In this document: positions 1 through 8,137 of the stretch, one piece after another
Layout of the letters: each line of letters begins with the position of its first letter
How positions within the stretch are numbered: the first letter of the stretch is position 1
Assembly: GCF_011927635.1 (NCBI RefSeq)
Contig: NZ_JAATJB010000005.1
Location: forward strand, 186,001-250,000
Origin: Sphingomonas trueperi
Lineage (GTDB): Bacteria; Pseudomonadota; Alphaproteobacteria; Sphingomonadales; Sphingomonadaceae
Direction: 5' to 3'
Length of the DNA: 64,000 nucleotides
Position numbers and translations under genes: made by a program
The notes under the pieces: generated by a model
What the model saw: the letters and a program-made list of their open reading frames with translations, nothing else
What the model was told of the DNA's origin: nothing
Database searches by the model: none

Positions 1-866
1 ACCGAGCGGTCCTCCAGCACCAGATCGTTCTGGCGCACCATCCGGCGGATGCGCCGGATGATCTCGCCGGCGCGCTGGAGCTGCTGTTCGGCGGCGCCGG
101 TGAGGTCGCGGGTGCGCTCGTCACTCGCCGGCGACAGCCGGAGCGCGGCCATGTAGTTGGCGGCGGCGGAGAGCGGCTGGTTGAGCTCGTGCGCCACCGT
201 CGCCGCGATCGAGCCGAGCGCGCTGGCGCGGGTGAGCTCGAGCATCTGGCGCTCGATCGTCACCCGCTCGGCGAGCATCCGGTCGCGCTCCTGCAGTCGG
301 GCGCGCAATTCTCGATCGACGCGAATCCGGTGCTTGGCGAGGGTGACGTAGCTGGCCAGCGTCTGGAGGAACTGGACCTCGGCATCGGTGAAGGTGGCAC
401 GCCCGCGGCGCCCGAACGCCAGCGTGCCGAGCAGCATATTGTTGTGGAGCAGCGGCGTGCAGAAACAGGCATCGAGCCCCATGTCGCGCGCATAGGCGAG
501 CCGCGGATCGTCCGATTGCTGGATGTCGCGCGCGATCATCGGGGTGAGGCTTTCCGCCACGCCGCCGCAGATCGCGATGCCGATCGGCACATGGCTCCAG
601 TCCGTCACCTGCTCGGGCGTGATGCCGGCCCAGGCGTTGAGATCGAGGCCGTTGCCATCGAAGACATAGTGGAAGAAGACGTCGAGCTCGACCTCGTTGC
701 GGATCAGCCCGAAGATGCGGTCGAGCGCGGGGGCGAGATCCTCGGCCTGGAGCAGGTCGCTGGCGCTGACCGCGAGCAGTTCGAGAAAGCGATAGGAGGG
801 GGCATCCTCCGCCGTGTCGGTGGCCGGGCCGCTGGAGCGGAAAAGGGCACTGCGGCGGTTCAGCAT
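1..866 (-). CDS. Sensor histidine kinase with GAF domain (partial, C-terminus outside window)
   Basis: The reverse strand is open from an ATG at 866 to the window edge, giving the first 288 residues. Residues about 30-185 look like a GAF sensory domain. A coiled-coil linker follows, then a HisKA phosphoacceptor segment with the H-box VAHELNQPLSAAANYM, typical of FixL/DctB-like kinases. No membrane segment is visible, so it is probably cytosolic. The ATPase domain and stop lie off the left edge. The ligand and the cognate regulator cannot be told from this fragment. The kinase assignment is firm from the H-box; the GAF assignment is a family inference. Confidence 0.8.
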   Translation of the reverse strand, partial: MLNRRSALFRSSGPATDTAEDAPSYRFLELLAVSASDLLQAEDLAPALDRIFGLIRNEVELDVFFHYVFDGNGLDLNAWAGITPEQVTDWSHVPIGIAICGGVAESLTPMIARDIQQSDDPRLAYARDMGLDACFCTPLLHNNMLLGTLAFGRRGRATFTDAEVQFLQTLASYVTLAKHRIRVDRELRARLQERDRMLAERVTIERQMLELTRASALGSIAATVAHELNQPLSAAANYMAALRLSPASDERTRDLTGAAEQQLQRAGEIIRRIRRMVRQNDLVLEDRS

Positions 867-968
867 GGTGGTGCAACAGGGCTATGCCTCGCCCCTTGGG
901 GCCACCACTCCGTATTGCTACTGACTCGCAGACCATTTGCGAAGGAGTCGCTGCTGGTACTGCTATTG

Positions 969-1487
969 CTAAGCGTTCGCATGGCCACGGGGCTGCGAAT
1001 AGGCCGAAAGTGCGGCCCAGGCGGGCGCCTTCGCCGCAAGTCCCACGGTATGCAGCGGGCTCGACGACGGCAGCCCGAGGATGGTGTAGCGTGCGGCTTC
1101 TGTCCCAAGCTGGCGCAGGCCGTGGCGCTGGGCGGTGCCGCCGTTGAACGCGATCGCGCGCAGATCGGGCAGGGTGGCGGCGAGCGCAGCGATGTCGTGC
1201 GCTTCGATGTCGCGCAGCGCGGCGTCGGTGCTGCCGGGGCGAGTCGCGCTGGCGACGACGTCCCACAGCCCGATCCGCGCGGCGCGCAGCGCGTCGAGCC
1301 GGTCGGCATAGGCGAGCGGCACCAGGTCGCGCCCGGCGGCTGGGGAGATCAGCTGCCAGAACTGGTTCTGTGGATGCGCATAATAGCGCGCCGCCGCCAG
1401 CGAGCGCTCGCCGGGCAGCGAGCCGAGGACGAGCAGCCGGGTGTCGGGCGCGACGACGGGCGGGAAGCTGTGCTTGCGTTCGGGCAT
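969..1487 (-). CDS. Hypoxanthine/uracil DNA glycosylase family protein
   Basis: This 172-residue protein resembles the DNA-deoxyinosine (hypoxanthine-DNA) glycosylases of the uracil-DNA glycosylase superfamily, which remove deaminated bases to start base excision repair. Seen are an N-terminal GSLPGERSL segment, then YYAHPQNQFW, in line with the family's active-site region, and a late LPSSSPLHT motif in the position of the HPS-type motif of the superfamily. The ATG at 1487 is preferred because the family motif begins shortly after it; the frame stays open upstream to 1673 without family-like sequence. It stands alone between the sensor kinase and a low-GC gene on the same strand. The exact base specificity is inferred. 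Confidence 0.72.
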   Translation of the reverse strand: MPERKHSFPPVVAPDTRLLVLGSLPGERSLAAARYYAHPQNQFWQLISPAAGRDLVPLAYADRLDALRAARIGLWDVVASATRPGSTDAALRDIEAHDIAALAATLPDLRAIAFNGGTAQRHGLRQLGTEAARYTILGLPSSSPLHTVGLAAKAPAWAALSAYSQPRGHANA

Positions 1488-1542
1488 GGGAGCGGGGGTA
1501 GACGGCGTGTCGCGGGGCGGGAAGTGGGTGGGAAGCCGTCGA

Positions 1543-2022
1543 TCAGCGGTGTCGAGAAAGCGTAGCAAGCTCTGCAGCTTCACGGGCTGTAACCTCGTTC
1601 CAGACCTTCGATTGGCCGCAGTTGTAATTGACCCACAACGCGCCCCGAGCGGATGCTGGCTGGCCCTTTCCAAAAGCTTGCGGCGTCAGGAACAGTAGAT
1701 AATCCCTGTCCAGGTCTGGCCCGCCATCGTTGCCATCCATGTAAAAACCACCACTGTTACGCTCAGTGAAGAACGTGAAACGAGTCGTTAGATTTCCCTT
1801 GTATGATTTTACAACCTTAAGCCGATAGAGTGTCCAAGATTCATCTTCGTCCGACCAATGATAGTCAACTGACACGACATGAGCACGTACAACCCATCGG
1901 GAGTCTCTAAACTCCTGAGCAATAGTAGTTTTTGCGTTATCCGCACCGCGATAAATACAGAGCGCGGAAGCTGGAGAGCTCCACGTTGTCACCAGAATCG
2001 CTATGGCGAGCTTTTTAAGCAC
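1543..2022 (-). CDS. Hypothetical secreted protein, AT-rich
   Basis: A 159-residue protein I do not recognise. It starts with a clear signal peptide (MLKKLAIAILVTTWSSPASA) with a likely cleavage after ASA, so it is probably periplasmic or secreted. The mature part begins with Cys and has a second Cys late (NYNCGQ), which could form a disulfide. It is rich in Trp, Tyr and Asp, and the segment KVVKSYKGN followed by a beta-like stretch could be a small beta-barrel fold; that is only an impression. Base composition is clearly lower in GC than both neighbours, and codon use is unlike theirs (AAA, TTA, AGT are common), which suggests recent acquisition. Confidence 0.6.
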   Translation of the reverse strand: MLKKLAIAILVTTWSSPASALCIYRGADNAKTTIAQEFRDSRWVVRAHVVSVDYHWSDEDESWTLYRLKVVKSYKGNLTTRFTFFTERNSGGFYMDGNDGGPDLDRDYLLFLTPQAFGKGQPASARGALWVNYNCGQSKVWNEVTAREAAELATLSRHR

Positions 2023-2132
2023 GCCTCACGATAACCCGAAAGCATAGCGTCCGCTACTGGGGCGCAAGCCGTCGATGCCCATTCCGTATCGGTGGGCTTC
2101 CCGCCGTGGCGGAAACGGCATAAGCTTCGCCC

Positions 2133-2462
2133 ATGGCCCGTACGATCACCCGCTACCGGGACTTCTGGCCCCATTATTTGCGCGAGCACGCCAAGCCCGC
2201 GACGCGCAGGCTGCATTATGTCGGCACCGCGCTGACCTTCGTGGCACTCGCCGCCGGGCTGCTGCTGAACGCCTGGTGGCTGATCGCCATTCCGCTCGCC
2301 GGCTATGGCTTTGCCTGGGGGGCGCATTTCGGGGTGGAGCGCAATCGCCCGGCGACCTTCACCTATCCGCTCTGGTCGCTCGTCTCCGATTACCGGATGT
2401 TCTTCCTGTGGATCGCGGGGCGGCTGGGGCCGCATCTGAAGCAGGCCGGGGTCGCCCAATAG
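2133..2462 (+). CDS. Mpo1-like (DUF962) membrane protein
   Basis: This 109-residue protein matches the DUF962/Mpo1 family, which in yeast is an Fe(II)-dependent dioxygenase for 2-hydroxy fatty acid breakdown. Conserved His residues are visible in FWPHYLREHAKPATRRLHYVG and in AHFGVERNRPATF. Two hydrophobic spans (about residues 32-50 and 52-64) indicate an integral membrane protein. The ATG follows a short leader with no strong Shine-Dalgarno. It is convergent in no way with its neighbours: cysK begins 46 bases downstream on the same strand. The bacterial function is unproven; the family call is good. Confidence 0.8.
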   Translation: MARTITRYRDFWPHYLREHAKPATRRLHYVGTALTFVALAAGLLLNAWWLIAIPLAGYGFAWGAHFGVERNRPATFTYPLWSLVSDYRMFFLWIAGRLGPHLKQAGVAQ

Positions 2463-2508
2463 ATAGCGTTGCTTGCGCGGGGCCCGGGCGCGCCCCTATC
2501 TAGCGCCC

Positions 2509-3489
2509 ATGCACGTTTCCCAGAATACGCTCGCGCTGATCGGCAATACCCCGCTCGTCCGCCTTAAGGGCCCCAGCGACGAGACCGGCTGCGACATCTT
2601 CGCCAAGTGCGAATTCGCCAATCCCGGCGCCTCGGTGAAGGATCGCGCGGCGCTCTACATCGTCAACGATGCCGAGGAGCGCGGCCTGCTCGCCCCCGGC
2701 GGGACGATCGTCGAAGGGACGGCGGGCAATACCGGCATCGGCCTGGCGCTGGTCGCCAATGCCAAGGGCTATCGCACGATCATCGTGATGCCCGAGACCC
2801 AGTCGCGCGAGAAGATGGACACGCTGCGCGCGCTCGGCGCCGAGCTGGTGCTGGTGCCGGCGGCGCCCTATTCGAACCCCGGCCATTTCGTCCACACCAG
2901 CCGCCGGATCGCCGAGGAAACGCCCAACGCGATCTGGGCCAACCAGTTCGACAATATCGCCAACCGCAAGGCGCATATCTGCGGCACGGCGGAAGAGATC
3001 TGGGAACAGATGGACGGCCGGATCGACGGCTTCACCTGCGCAGCGGGCACCGGCGGCACGCTGGCGGGCGTCGGCATGGGGCTGAAGGCGAAGGACGAGA
3101 AGGTCACCATCGCGCTCAGCGACCCGCATGGCGCCGCGCTCTACGAATATTATGCCTGTGGCGAGCTGCGCAGCGAGGGCTCGTCGGTCGCCGAGGGGAT
3201 CGGCCAGGGGCGGATCACCGGCAACCTCGAGGGCGCGCCGATCGACACGCAGTTCCGCATCTCCGACGAGGAAGGCATGGTGTGGGTTCGACGTCTACTG
3301 AAGGAGGAGGGGCTGTGCCTGGGCCTGTCCTCGGGCATCAACGTCGCCGGCGCGGTGCGGCTCGCCCGCGCGCTGGGGCCGGGCAAGCGCGTCGCCACGA
3401 TCCTGTGCGACACCGGCTTCCGCTATCTCTCGACGCTCTACAACGACGAATGGCTGGCCGCGAAGGGGCTCTCGGCACCGGCGGCATGA
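2509..3489 (+). CDS. cysK: Cysteine synthase A (O-acetylserine sulfhydrylase)
   Basis: This 326-residue PLP enzyme of fold type II makes cysteine from O-acetylserine and sulfide in the cytosol. The N-terminal IGNTPLVRL, the PLP-lysine motif PGASVKDRAA, the substrate loop EGTAGNTGIG and the glycine-rich phosphate-binding AAGTGGTLAGV are all present, as is the late GLSSGINVAGA. The ATG at 2509 is chosen because family homology starts at once (SQNTLALIGNTP); an in-frame start at 2473 would add residues without similarity. Cystathionine beta-synthase-like or cysM-like activity cannot be excluded from sequence alone, but the length and motifs fit CysK. Confidence 0.9.
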   Translation: MHVSQNTLALIGNTPLVRLKGPSDETGCDIFAKCEFANPGASVKDRAALYIVNDAEERGLLAPGGTIVEGTAGNTGIGLALVANAKGYRTIIVMPETQSREKMDTLRALGAELVLVPAAPYSNPGHFVHTSRRIAEETPNAIWANQFDNIANRKAHICGTAEEIWEQMDGRIDGFTCAAGTGGTLAGVGMGLKAKDEKVTIALSDPHGAALYEYYACGELRSEGSSVAEGIGQGRITGNLEGAPIDTQFRISDEEGMVWVRRLLKEEGLCLGLSSGINVAGAVRLARALGPGKRVATILCDTGFRYLSTLYNDEWLAAKGLSAPAA

Positions 3490-3550
3490 GCCGCGCGCGG
3501 CGGCACCGCTCGACAAGCGCCGCTGCACGCGTTACATTTATGCCACAGTC

Positions 3551-3868
3551 ATGAAACTCGGCCCACCCCAGGATCACGCCCAGGCCATGCAGCGCATCCG
3601 CGTTGGCATGACCGGACTCGCGGCCGTGGTCCTGCTGATGGTGCTGGCGTACGCGGTGTTCTCGCAGGCGAACCGCGAGGCGCCGGTGAGCGCGGCGGGC
3701 GCGTCGAACGCCGCGGTGGTCGCCAACCTGACCGGGGTCGACAATGTCGCCGCCGATCGCAGCCATGACGAACCGCTCGCCGAGCTCGGCGTCGCGCCCA
3801 GCACCGACGATCCCGCCGCCCAGGCGCGCGAGCAGGCTCACCGGCAGGACGCCGCCGCGGGCAAATAG
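3551..3868 (+). CDS. Hypothetical single-pass membrane protein
   Basis: A 105-residue protein I do not recognise. About 18 polar residues are followed by one strong hydrophobic helix (TGLAAVVLLMVLAYAVF, about residues 20-37). The remaining tail of about 68 residues is Ala/Asp/Glu-rich and probably disordered in the periplasm. It stands alone between cysK (61 bases upstream) and the long leader of the dcw cluster. Codon use and GC are like the neighbours, so it seems a genuine resident gene. There is no clear Shine-Dalgarno; the ATG at 3551 is the first in frame. Confidence 0.6.
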   Translation: MKLGPPQDHAQAMQRIRVGMTGLAAVVLLMVLAYAVFSQANREAPVSAAGASNAAVVANLTGVDNVAADRSHDEPLAELGVAPSTDDPAAQAREQAHRQDAAAGK

Positions 3869-4203
3869 GCCGGGGACTCGGGCGCGGCCGGGGAGGTGCC
3901 CCCACCGGAATCGCAGCGCGGGGATCGCCGGGGAAATCGCCCCACTTCTCGGGGACGGCGTGGGACGCGATATCGCCGGCTTTTCGGTGCGGTGACGAAA
4001 ATGCCGCAGTTTCCGGTGCTTGCGGGTCGTGCATGACAGTTTCGGCGTTGGCCTGATCGGTTCCCGGCTGCTGGCGCCATCCCCTTCACATTAAGCATTT
4101 TTCCGGATCAAGCATGGCTTGGGCAGGGGAGAAGCATGAACAAAAAGGGACATTATCGCGAAAAGCGCCCAGCGGTGGCGATCAGTGGCTGAAATTCCCG
4201 TGC
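3869..4203 (+). other. Intergenic region upstream of the dcw promoter
   Basis: No convincing gene of usual size is present. A short frame, ATG 4136 to TGA 4192 (MNKKGHYREKRPAVAISG, 18 residues), follows a good Shine-Dalgarno (GGGGAGAAG). It could be a tiny leader peptide, but it lies before the TATAAT box at 4234 and so would need its own promoter. The stretch around 4085-4110 is locally AT-rich. Confidence 0.35.
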
Positions 4204-4205
4204 CG

Positions 4206-4239
4206 TCCCCATCTGTCCCGTTGTCTCCCGCCCTATAAT
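4206..4239 (+). promoter_or_regulatory. dcw promoter with candidate MraZ operator
   Basis: TCCC occurs at 4206, 4216 and 4226, that is GGGA on the reverse strand with exact 10-base spacing (NGGGA-N5-NGGGA-N5-NGGGA). MraZ is known to bind tandem TGGGN boxes with a 10-bp period before its own gene. A perfect TATAAT lies at 4234-4239, abutting the boxes; no good -35 is seen at 17 bases. An alternative pair is TTGTCT (4221) with TTAAAA (4244). Boxes overlapping the promoter fit autorepression by MraZ. The leader to mraZ would be about 110 bases. Confidence 0.65.
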
Positions 4240-4357
4240 GTGATTAAAAGGGCACACTAAAGGGGGGCACGAACCCTTTCTCCCGAACAGCACCAGCAGG
4301 AACACGATTTCGCGTGATTCCGGCGGCGGGAGAGTCGTGCCCGGCTTGGGGTTTGGC

Positions 4358-4840
4358 GTGGCGGACAGGGAGCTCTTCGAAGGATTTGCGCTCCAGGCGG
4401 TCGACCAGAAGGGTCGCGTCGCCATACCCGCAGACCTGCGCGCTGCCGCCGAGCGCAATTCGGACGTCCGCCAGATCGTCGTCGGCGTGCATGCGGAGGA
4501 TCCGTGCCTCTCCGCGCACGATACCGGCTGGTCGCGGACCAAGTACGAGCGCATTGACAAGCTGGACCAGCAGGCGCTCGATCGTGGCGAGCAGCCCAGC
4601 GTGCGCCCCAAGCGCCGCGCCTTCGGCATGGTCGAAAAGGCGCCGTACGATGACAGCGGGCGGTTCGTGCTGCCGCCCTTCTTCCGCGCCAAGGCCAAGA
4701 TCCAGAAATGGGCGTTCTTCGTCGGCAGCGGCGACACGTTCGACATCTGGGCGCCCGACGAACTGCTCGCGAGCGAGACCGCCGATCCCGAACTCAAGGA
4801 AATCTGCCTGTACCTGATGCAGCAAAAGGGGGCGATGTGA
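4358..4840 (+). CDS. mraZ: Transcriptional regulator / division protein MraZ
   Basis: MraZ is an AbrB-like DNA-binding protein that represses the dcw operon from its own promoter. With the GTG at 4358 it has 160 residues. Two MraZ repeats are visible: [20 protein letters not shown] near the N-terminus and a second half with [11 protein letters not shown], each with the D-x-x-G-R motif. GTG 4358 has GGGG six bases upstream and places the family motif near residue 5; GTG 4337 with GGGAG close to it is the alternative. It is first in the operon and its stop overlaps the rsmH start (GTGA). Confidence 0.92.
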   Translation: MADRELFEGFALQAVDQKGRVAIPADLRAAAERNSDVRQIVVGVHAEDPCLSAHDTGWSRTKYERIDKLDQQALDRGEQPSVRPKRRAFGMVEKAPYDDSGRFVLPPFFRAKAKIQKWAFFVGSGDTFDIWAPDELLASETADPELKEICLYLMQQKGAM

Positions 4841-5784
4841 CCGACGCGCCCCACATCCCCGTGCTGCTCGACGAAGTGCTGGACGCGCTCGCGATTGCGC
4901 CCGGCGAAACCCATGTCGACGGTACCTTCGGCGCCGGCGGCTACACGCGCGCCATGCTCGGTGCGGGTGCCAGCGTTGTGGCGTTCGACCGCGATCCGAC
5001 CGCGATCGCCAATGGTGCCCGCATCGTCGCGGAGAGCGCGGGGCAGCTCACCCTGATCCATGCGCCGTTCAGCCGGCTGGCCGAAGAGCTGGAGGCGCGC
5101 GGCCTGGCGCCGGTGGACGGCGTCGTGCTCGATATCGGCGTCTCCTCGATGCAGCTCGACCAGGCCGAGCGCGGCTTCTCGTTCCAGCAGGACGGGCCGC
5201 TCGACATGCGGATGGCGGGGGAGGGGATGAGCGCGGCCGACTGGCTCAACAATGCCGACGAGGGCGAGATCGCGGACGTGCTGTTCCACCTCGGCGAGGA
5301 GCCGCGCGCGCGCCGCGTGGCCAAGTTCATCGTGGAGGCGCGGCCGCTGACCCGCACCGCGGAGCTGGCGGCGGTGGTGCGCCGCGCGCTCGGCCATCGC
5401 CCGCACGACAAGAAGGATCCCGCGACGCGGACCTTCCAGGCGGTGCGCATCCACATCAACCGCGAACTGGACGAGCTGACCGACGTGCTGGCGGCCGCCG
5501 AGCGCGTGCTCAAGCCCGGCGGGCGGCTGGTGGTGGTGACCTTCCACAGCCTGGAGGACCGGCTGGTCAAGCGCTTCTTCCGCGAACGCAGCGGCAGCAC
5601 GCCGGCGGGTTCGCGGCATCGCCCGGCGGTGGGGCCGCGGGCGGAACCGAGTTTTGAAACGCCCGCCAAGGCCGTGCGCCCTGGCGAGGCGGAGTTGGTG
5701 CGTAACCCACGCGCCCGTTCGGCAACGCTGCGCGCGGCGCGGCGGACCGAGGCGGCGCCGTGGTCCGGTGAGGATAAGGTGTGA
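4837..5784 (+). CDS. rsmH: 16S rRNA (cytosine1402-N4)-methyltransferase RsmH (MraW)
   Basis: RsmH uses S-adenosylmethionine to methylate N4 of C1402 in 16S rRNA, fine-tuning the P site. The 315-residue protein starts with [18 protein letters not shown], the usual N-terminus. The SAM motif [10 protein letters not shown] is near residue 28, and [10 protein letters not shown] followed by GFSF and DGPLDMRM are family hallmarks. The C-terminal [14 protein letters not shown] is also typical. The GTG overlaps the mraZ stop by four bases, so translation is probably coupled. The last 40 residues are Ala/Arg-rich and variable. Confidence 0.95.
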   Translation: MTDAPHIPVLLDEVLDALAIAPGETHVDGTFGAGGYTRAMLGAGASVVAFDRDPTAIANGARIVAESAGQLTLIHAPFSRLAEELEARGLAPVDGVVLDIGVSSMQLDQAERGFSFQQDGPLDMRMAGEGMSAADWLNNADEGEIADVLFHLGEEPRARRVAKFIVEARPLTRTAELAAVVRRALGHRPHDKKDPATRTFQAVRIHINRELDELTDVLAAAERVLKPGGRLVVVTFHSLEDRLVKRFFRERSGSTPAGSRHRPAVGPRAEPSFETPAKAVRPGEAELVRNPRARSATLRAARRTEAAPWSGEDKV

Positions 5785-6437
5785 TGGCTGTCTATGGCTT
5801 CCGGGGGCTTGGCTGGTTCCTGTGCGGCGTCATCGTTGCGCCGACCTGCTATATGGTGACGTCGCACGGCGCGGCGGAACGGGCGAAGCTGCGCGCGATG
5901 GACTCCGCCATCGTCCAGGCGCACAAGGACATCCGTGGCCTCGAAACCGAATTCGACACCCGCGCCAACATGGCCCAGATCGAGCGCTGGAACGGCGACG
6001 TGCTGGCGATGAACGCGCCGCAGCCGCAGCAATATCTGGCCAGCGCCAGCGGGCTGGCGGCGCTCGACCAGCCGGCCCCGGCCGTACCCGGTGATGCCAA
6101 GGTGGAAACCGCGGCGCTCGTGATCCCGACCGGGCAGCGTCCGGTGGAGACGGCGGCGGCTGCCCAGCCGGTGGCGACCGCTGCGGCGGCACCGGTCAAG
6201 ACGGTGGCGGCCAGGCCGGTGCAGACCGCGTCGGCGGCGCCGGTCAAGGCAGCACCCGTCAAGTCGACCGTGGTCCGCGTGGCGCAGTCCGATACCAAGC
6301 CCGGCCAGGATCTCGACCGGCTGATCCGCAAGATCGACAAGGCCCGGCTGGCCCAGCCCGATCGTCCGCTGCTCAGCGCCGCGACGATCAGCGATCTCCG
6401 CCGGGTGGCGAAGCGCGAGCAAACGGCGCAGCGATGA
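5784..6437 (+). CDS. ftsL: FtsL-position division protein, long form
   Basis: This 217-residue protein lies exactly where ftsL sits, between rsmH and ftsI. One membrane helix (about residues 8-28) is followed by a coiled-coil-like stretch (AKLRAMDSAIVQAHKDIRGLETEF to about residue 75) ending in an RANMAQIERWN motif that resembles the FtsL core. FtsL links FtsQ and FtsB to FtsWI at midcell. Most FtsL proteins are near 90-120 residues; here an Ala/Val/Pro/Thr-rich linker (about 95-170) and a charged C-terminal segment are added. The ATG at 5784 overlaps the rsmH stop (TGATG). Identity rests on position, topology and core motif. Confidence 0.75.
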   Translation: MAVYGFRGLGWFLCGVIVAPTCYMVTSHGAAERAKLRAMDSAIVQAHKDIRGLETEFDTRANMAQIERWNGDVLAMNAPQPQQYLASASGLAALDQPAPAVPGDAKVETAALVIPTGQRPVETAAAAQPVATAAAAPVKTVAARPVQTASAAPVKAAPVKSTVVRVAQSDTKPGQDLDRLIRKIDKARLAQPDRPLLSAATISDLRRVAKREQTAQR

Positions 6438-8137
6438 TCGTCGTCGTCGCCCCTCCCGCGCGTTCGCGGGGTTCGGGCGGGGGGCGCGAGGCGCTCGTCG
6501 CGGTGGCGCAGTTGCGCCTGATGATTCTCTCGATCCTGTTCGGCGCGGGCGTGCTGGCGATCCTCGTCAAGCTCGCCTTTCTGGCGTTGTCGGCCGGGCC
6601 GGCCAGCCCGCGCGACCTGTCCAACGCGCTGGTCCCGGCGCGCGGCGACATCGTCGATCGCAACGGCACGCCGCTCGCCCGCAGCATCGATGCCTGGACG
6701 ATCGCGATCCATCCCAACCAGGTGATCGGCGACAAGGCCGCGCTGGCGCAGAAGCTCGCCGAGCTGATTCCCGAGCGCAGCCAGGCGCAATATTATGCCC
6801 TGCTCAAGGCCGGCGGCAGCTTCGCCTTCCTCAAGCGCCGCGCGCTGCCCGAGCTGGTCAACCAGATGAACGCGCTCGGCGAACCGGCGATCGAGTTCCA
6901 GCGCGAGACCGACCGGCTCTATCCGCAGTCGGACATGGCGGCGCACGTGCTCGGCTATCTCGACGACAAGGGCCATGGCGTCACCGGCATGGAGAAGGTG
7001 CTGGAGGCGCGGCTGAGCGATCCGGCGCAGCGCGGCAAGCCGGTGACGCTTTCCCTGGATGCACGCGTCCAGGCGGCGCTGGAGAGCGAGTTGGGTCGCG
7101 CGATGACCGACCTGCAGGCGCGCGGCGCCGCCGCGGTGGTGCTCGACGTGCACACCGGCGAGGTTGTCGCGATGACCTCGCTGCCGAGCTTCAACCCCAA
7201 CCAGCTGGTCGGGCCGCCGCCGCGCAACAACGTGACCCAGAGCGTCTACGAGCTCGGCTCCACCTTCAAGCCGATCGCGGTGGCAGCGGCGATCGATTCG
7301 GGCACGATCACCTCGATGTCGCGGCGCTTCGATGCGACCGCGCCGATGAAGGTCGGCCGCTTCACCATCCATGACGATCCGGGCGACGAGCAGTTTCGCT
7401 GGCTCAACATCCCGGAAACGCTGATCTATTCGTCCAACATCGCGACGGCACGGATCGCTGACGAGCTGGGCGCGGAGAAGATGCAGGACATGTTCCGCCG
7501 CCTCGGCTTCGACCAGCGGCCGAGCATCGAGATCGGCGCGGTGCGCCCGCTCTGGCCGGCGAACTGGGGGCGGATCACGGTGATGACCACCGCCTATGGC
7601 CATGGCATCGCGGTGACGCCGCTGCACCTCGCGGCTGCCTATGCCGCGATGGTCAATGGCGGCATCTGGCACCCGGCGACGCTGATGAAGGTGGACGCCG
7701 AGCATCCGGTGCAGGGCAGGCGGGTGCTGCAGGAATCGACCAGCTACCGGATGCGCCAGCTGCTGCGGCTGATCGTGCTCAAGGGCACCGGCCGCAAGGG
7801 CGAGGCGCCCGGCTACCGCGTCGCGGGCAAGACCGGCACCGCCGAGGCGGCGAGCGAGGGTGGCTACGACCATCACCGCAACGTCTCCACCTTCGCGGCG
7901 GCTTTCCCCGTCGACGCGCCGCGCTATGTGGTGGTCGCCATGCTCGACTCGCCCAAGGCCAATGCCACTACGCCGCGGACCACCGCGGCCTGGACCGTCG
8001 CGCCGGTCGTCTCGCGCCTGATCGCGCGGACCGGCGCCCTTCTGGGCATCGCGCCCGACAATGCCAAGGACATCGACGAAAGCGACCTGCTGCCGCTCGT
8101 CGATCGCTCCCCGGAGCCGAAAGCGACTGCCGAATGA
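6434..8137 (+). CDS. ftsI: Septal peptidoglycan transpeptidase FtsI (PBP3)
   Basis: FtsI is the class B penicillin-binding protein that crosslinks septal peptidoglycan with FtsW. This 567-residue copy has a short cytoplasmic tail, a membrane helix (about 28-54), a pedimer domain with RGDIVDRNG, and a transpeptidase domain. The catalytic motifs are present: STFK at 276-279 (Ser276), SSN at 333-335 and KTG at 466-468. It overlaps ftsL by four bases (ATGA) and murE by four bases. The N-terminal tail is Pro/Gly/Arg-rich. Function and location at the division site are firm from the family. Confidence 0.95.
   Translation: MIVVVAPPARSRGSGGGREALVAVAQLRLMILSILFGAGVLAILVKLAFLALSAGPASPRDLSNALVPARGDIVDRNGTPLARSIDAWTIAIHPNQVIGDKAALAQKLAELIPERSQAQYYALLKAGGSFAFLKRRALPELVNQMNALGEPAIEFQRETDRLYPQSDMAAHVLGYLDDKGHGVTGMEKVLEARLSDPAQRGKPVTLSLDARVQAALESELGRAMTDLQARGAAAVVLDVHTGEVVAMTSLPSFNPNQLVGPPPRNNVTQSVYELGSTFKPIAVAAAIDSGTITSMSRRFDATAPMKVGRFTIHDDPGDEQFRWLNIPETLIYSSNIATARIADELGAEKMQDMFRRLGFDQRPSIEIGAVRPLWPANWGRITVMTTAYGHGIAVTPLHLAAAYAAMVNGGIWHPATLMKVDAEHPVQGRRVLQESTSYRMRQLLRLIVLKGTGRKGEAPGYRVAGKTGTAEAASEGGYDHHRNVSTFAAAFPVDAPRYVVVAMLDSPKANATTPRTTAAWTVAPVVSRLIARTGALLGIAPDNAKDIDESDLLPLVDRSPEPKATAE

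Noticed and set aside
4206..4229. Short regular repeats suggesting a CRISPR-like array
   Set aside because: The units are only four to five bases at 10-bp period next to a promoter, which fits a protein operator. No array of 20-40 base repeats with spacers was seen anywhere in the window.
5849..7876. A 675-residue open frame on the reverse strand across ftsL and ftsI
   Set aside because: It is antisense to well-supported genes, is rich in Arg, Ala, Asp and His as high-GC shadow frames are, and has no recognisable domain.
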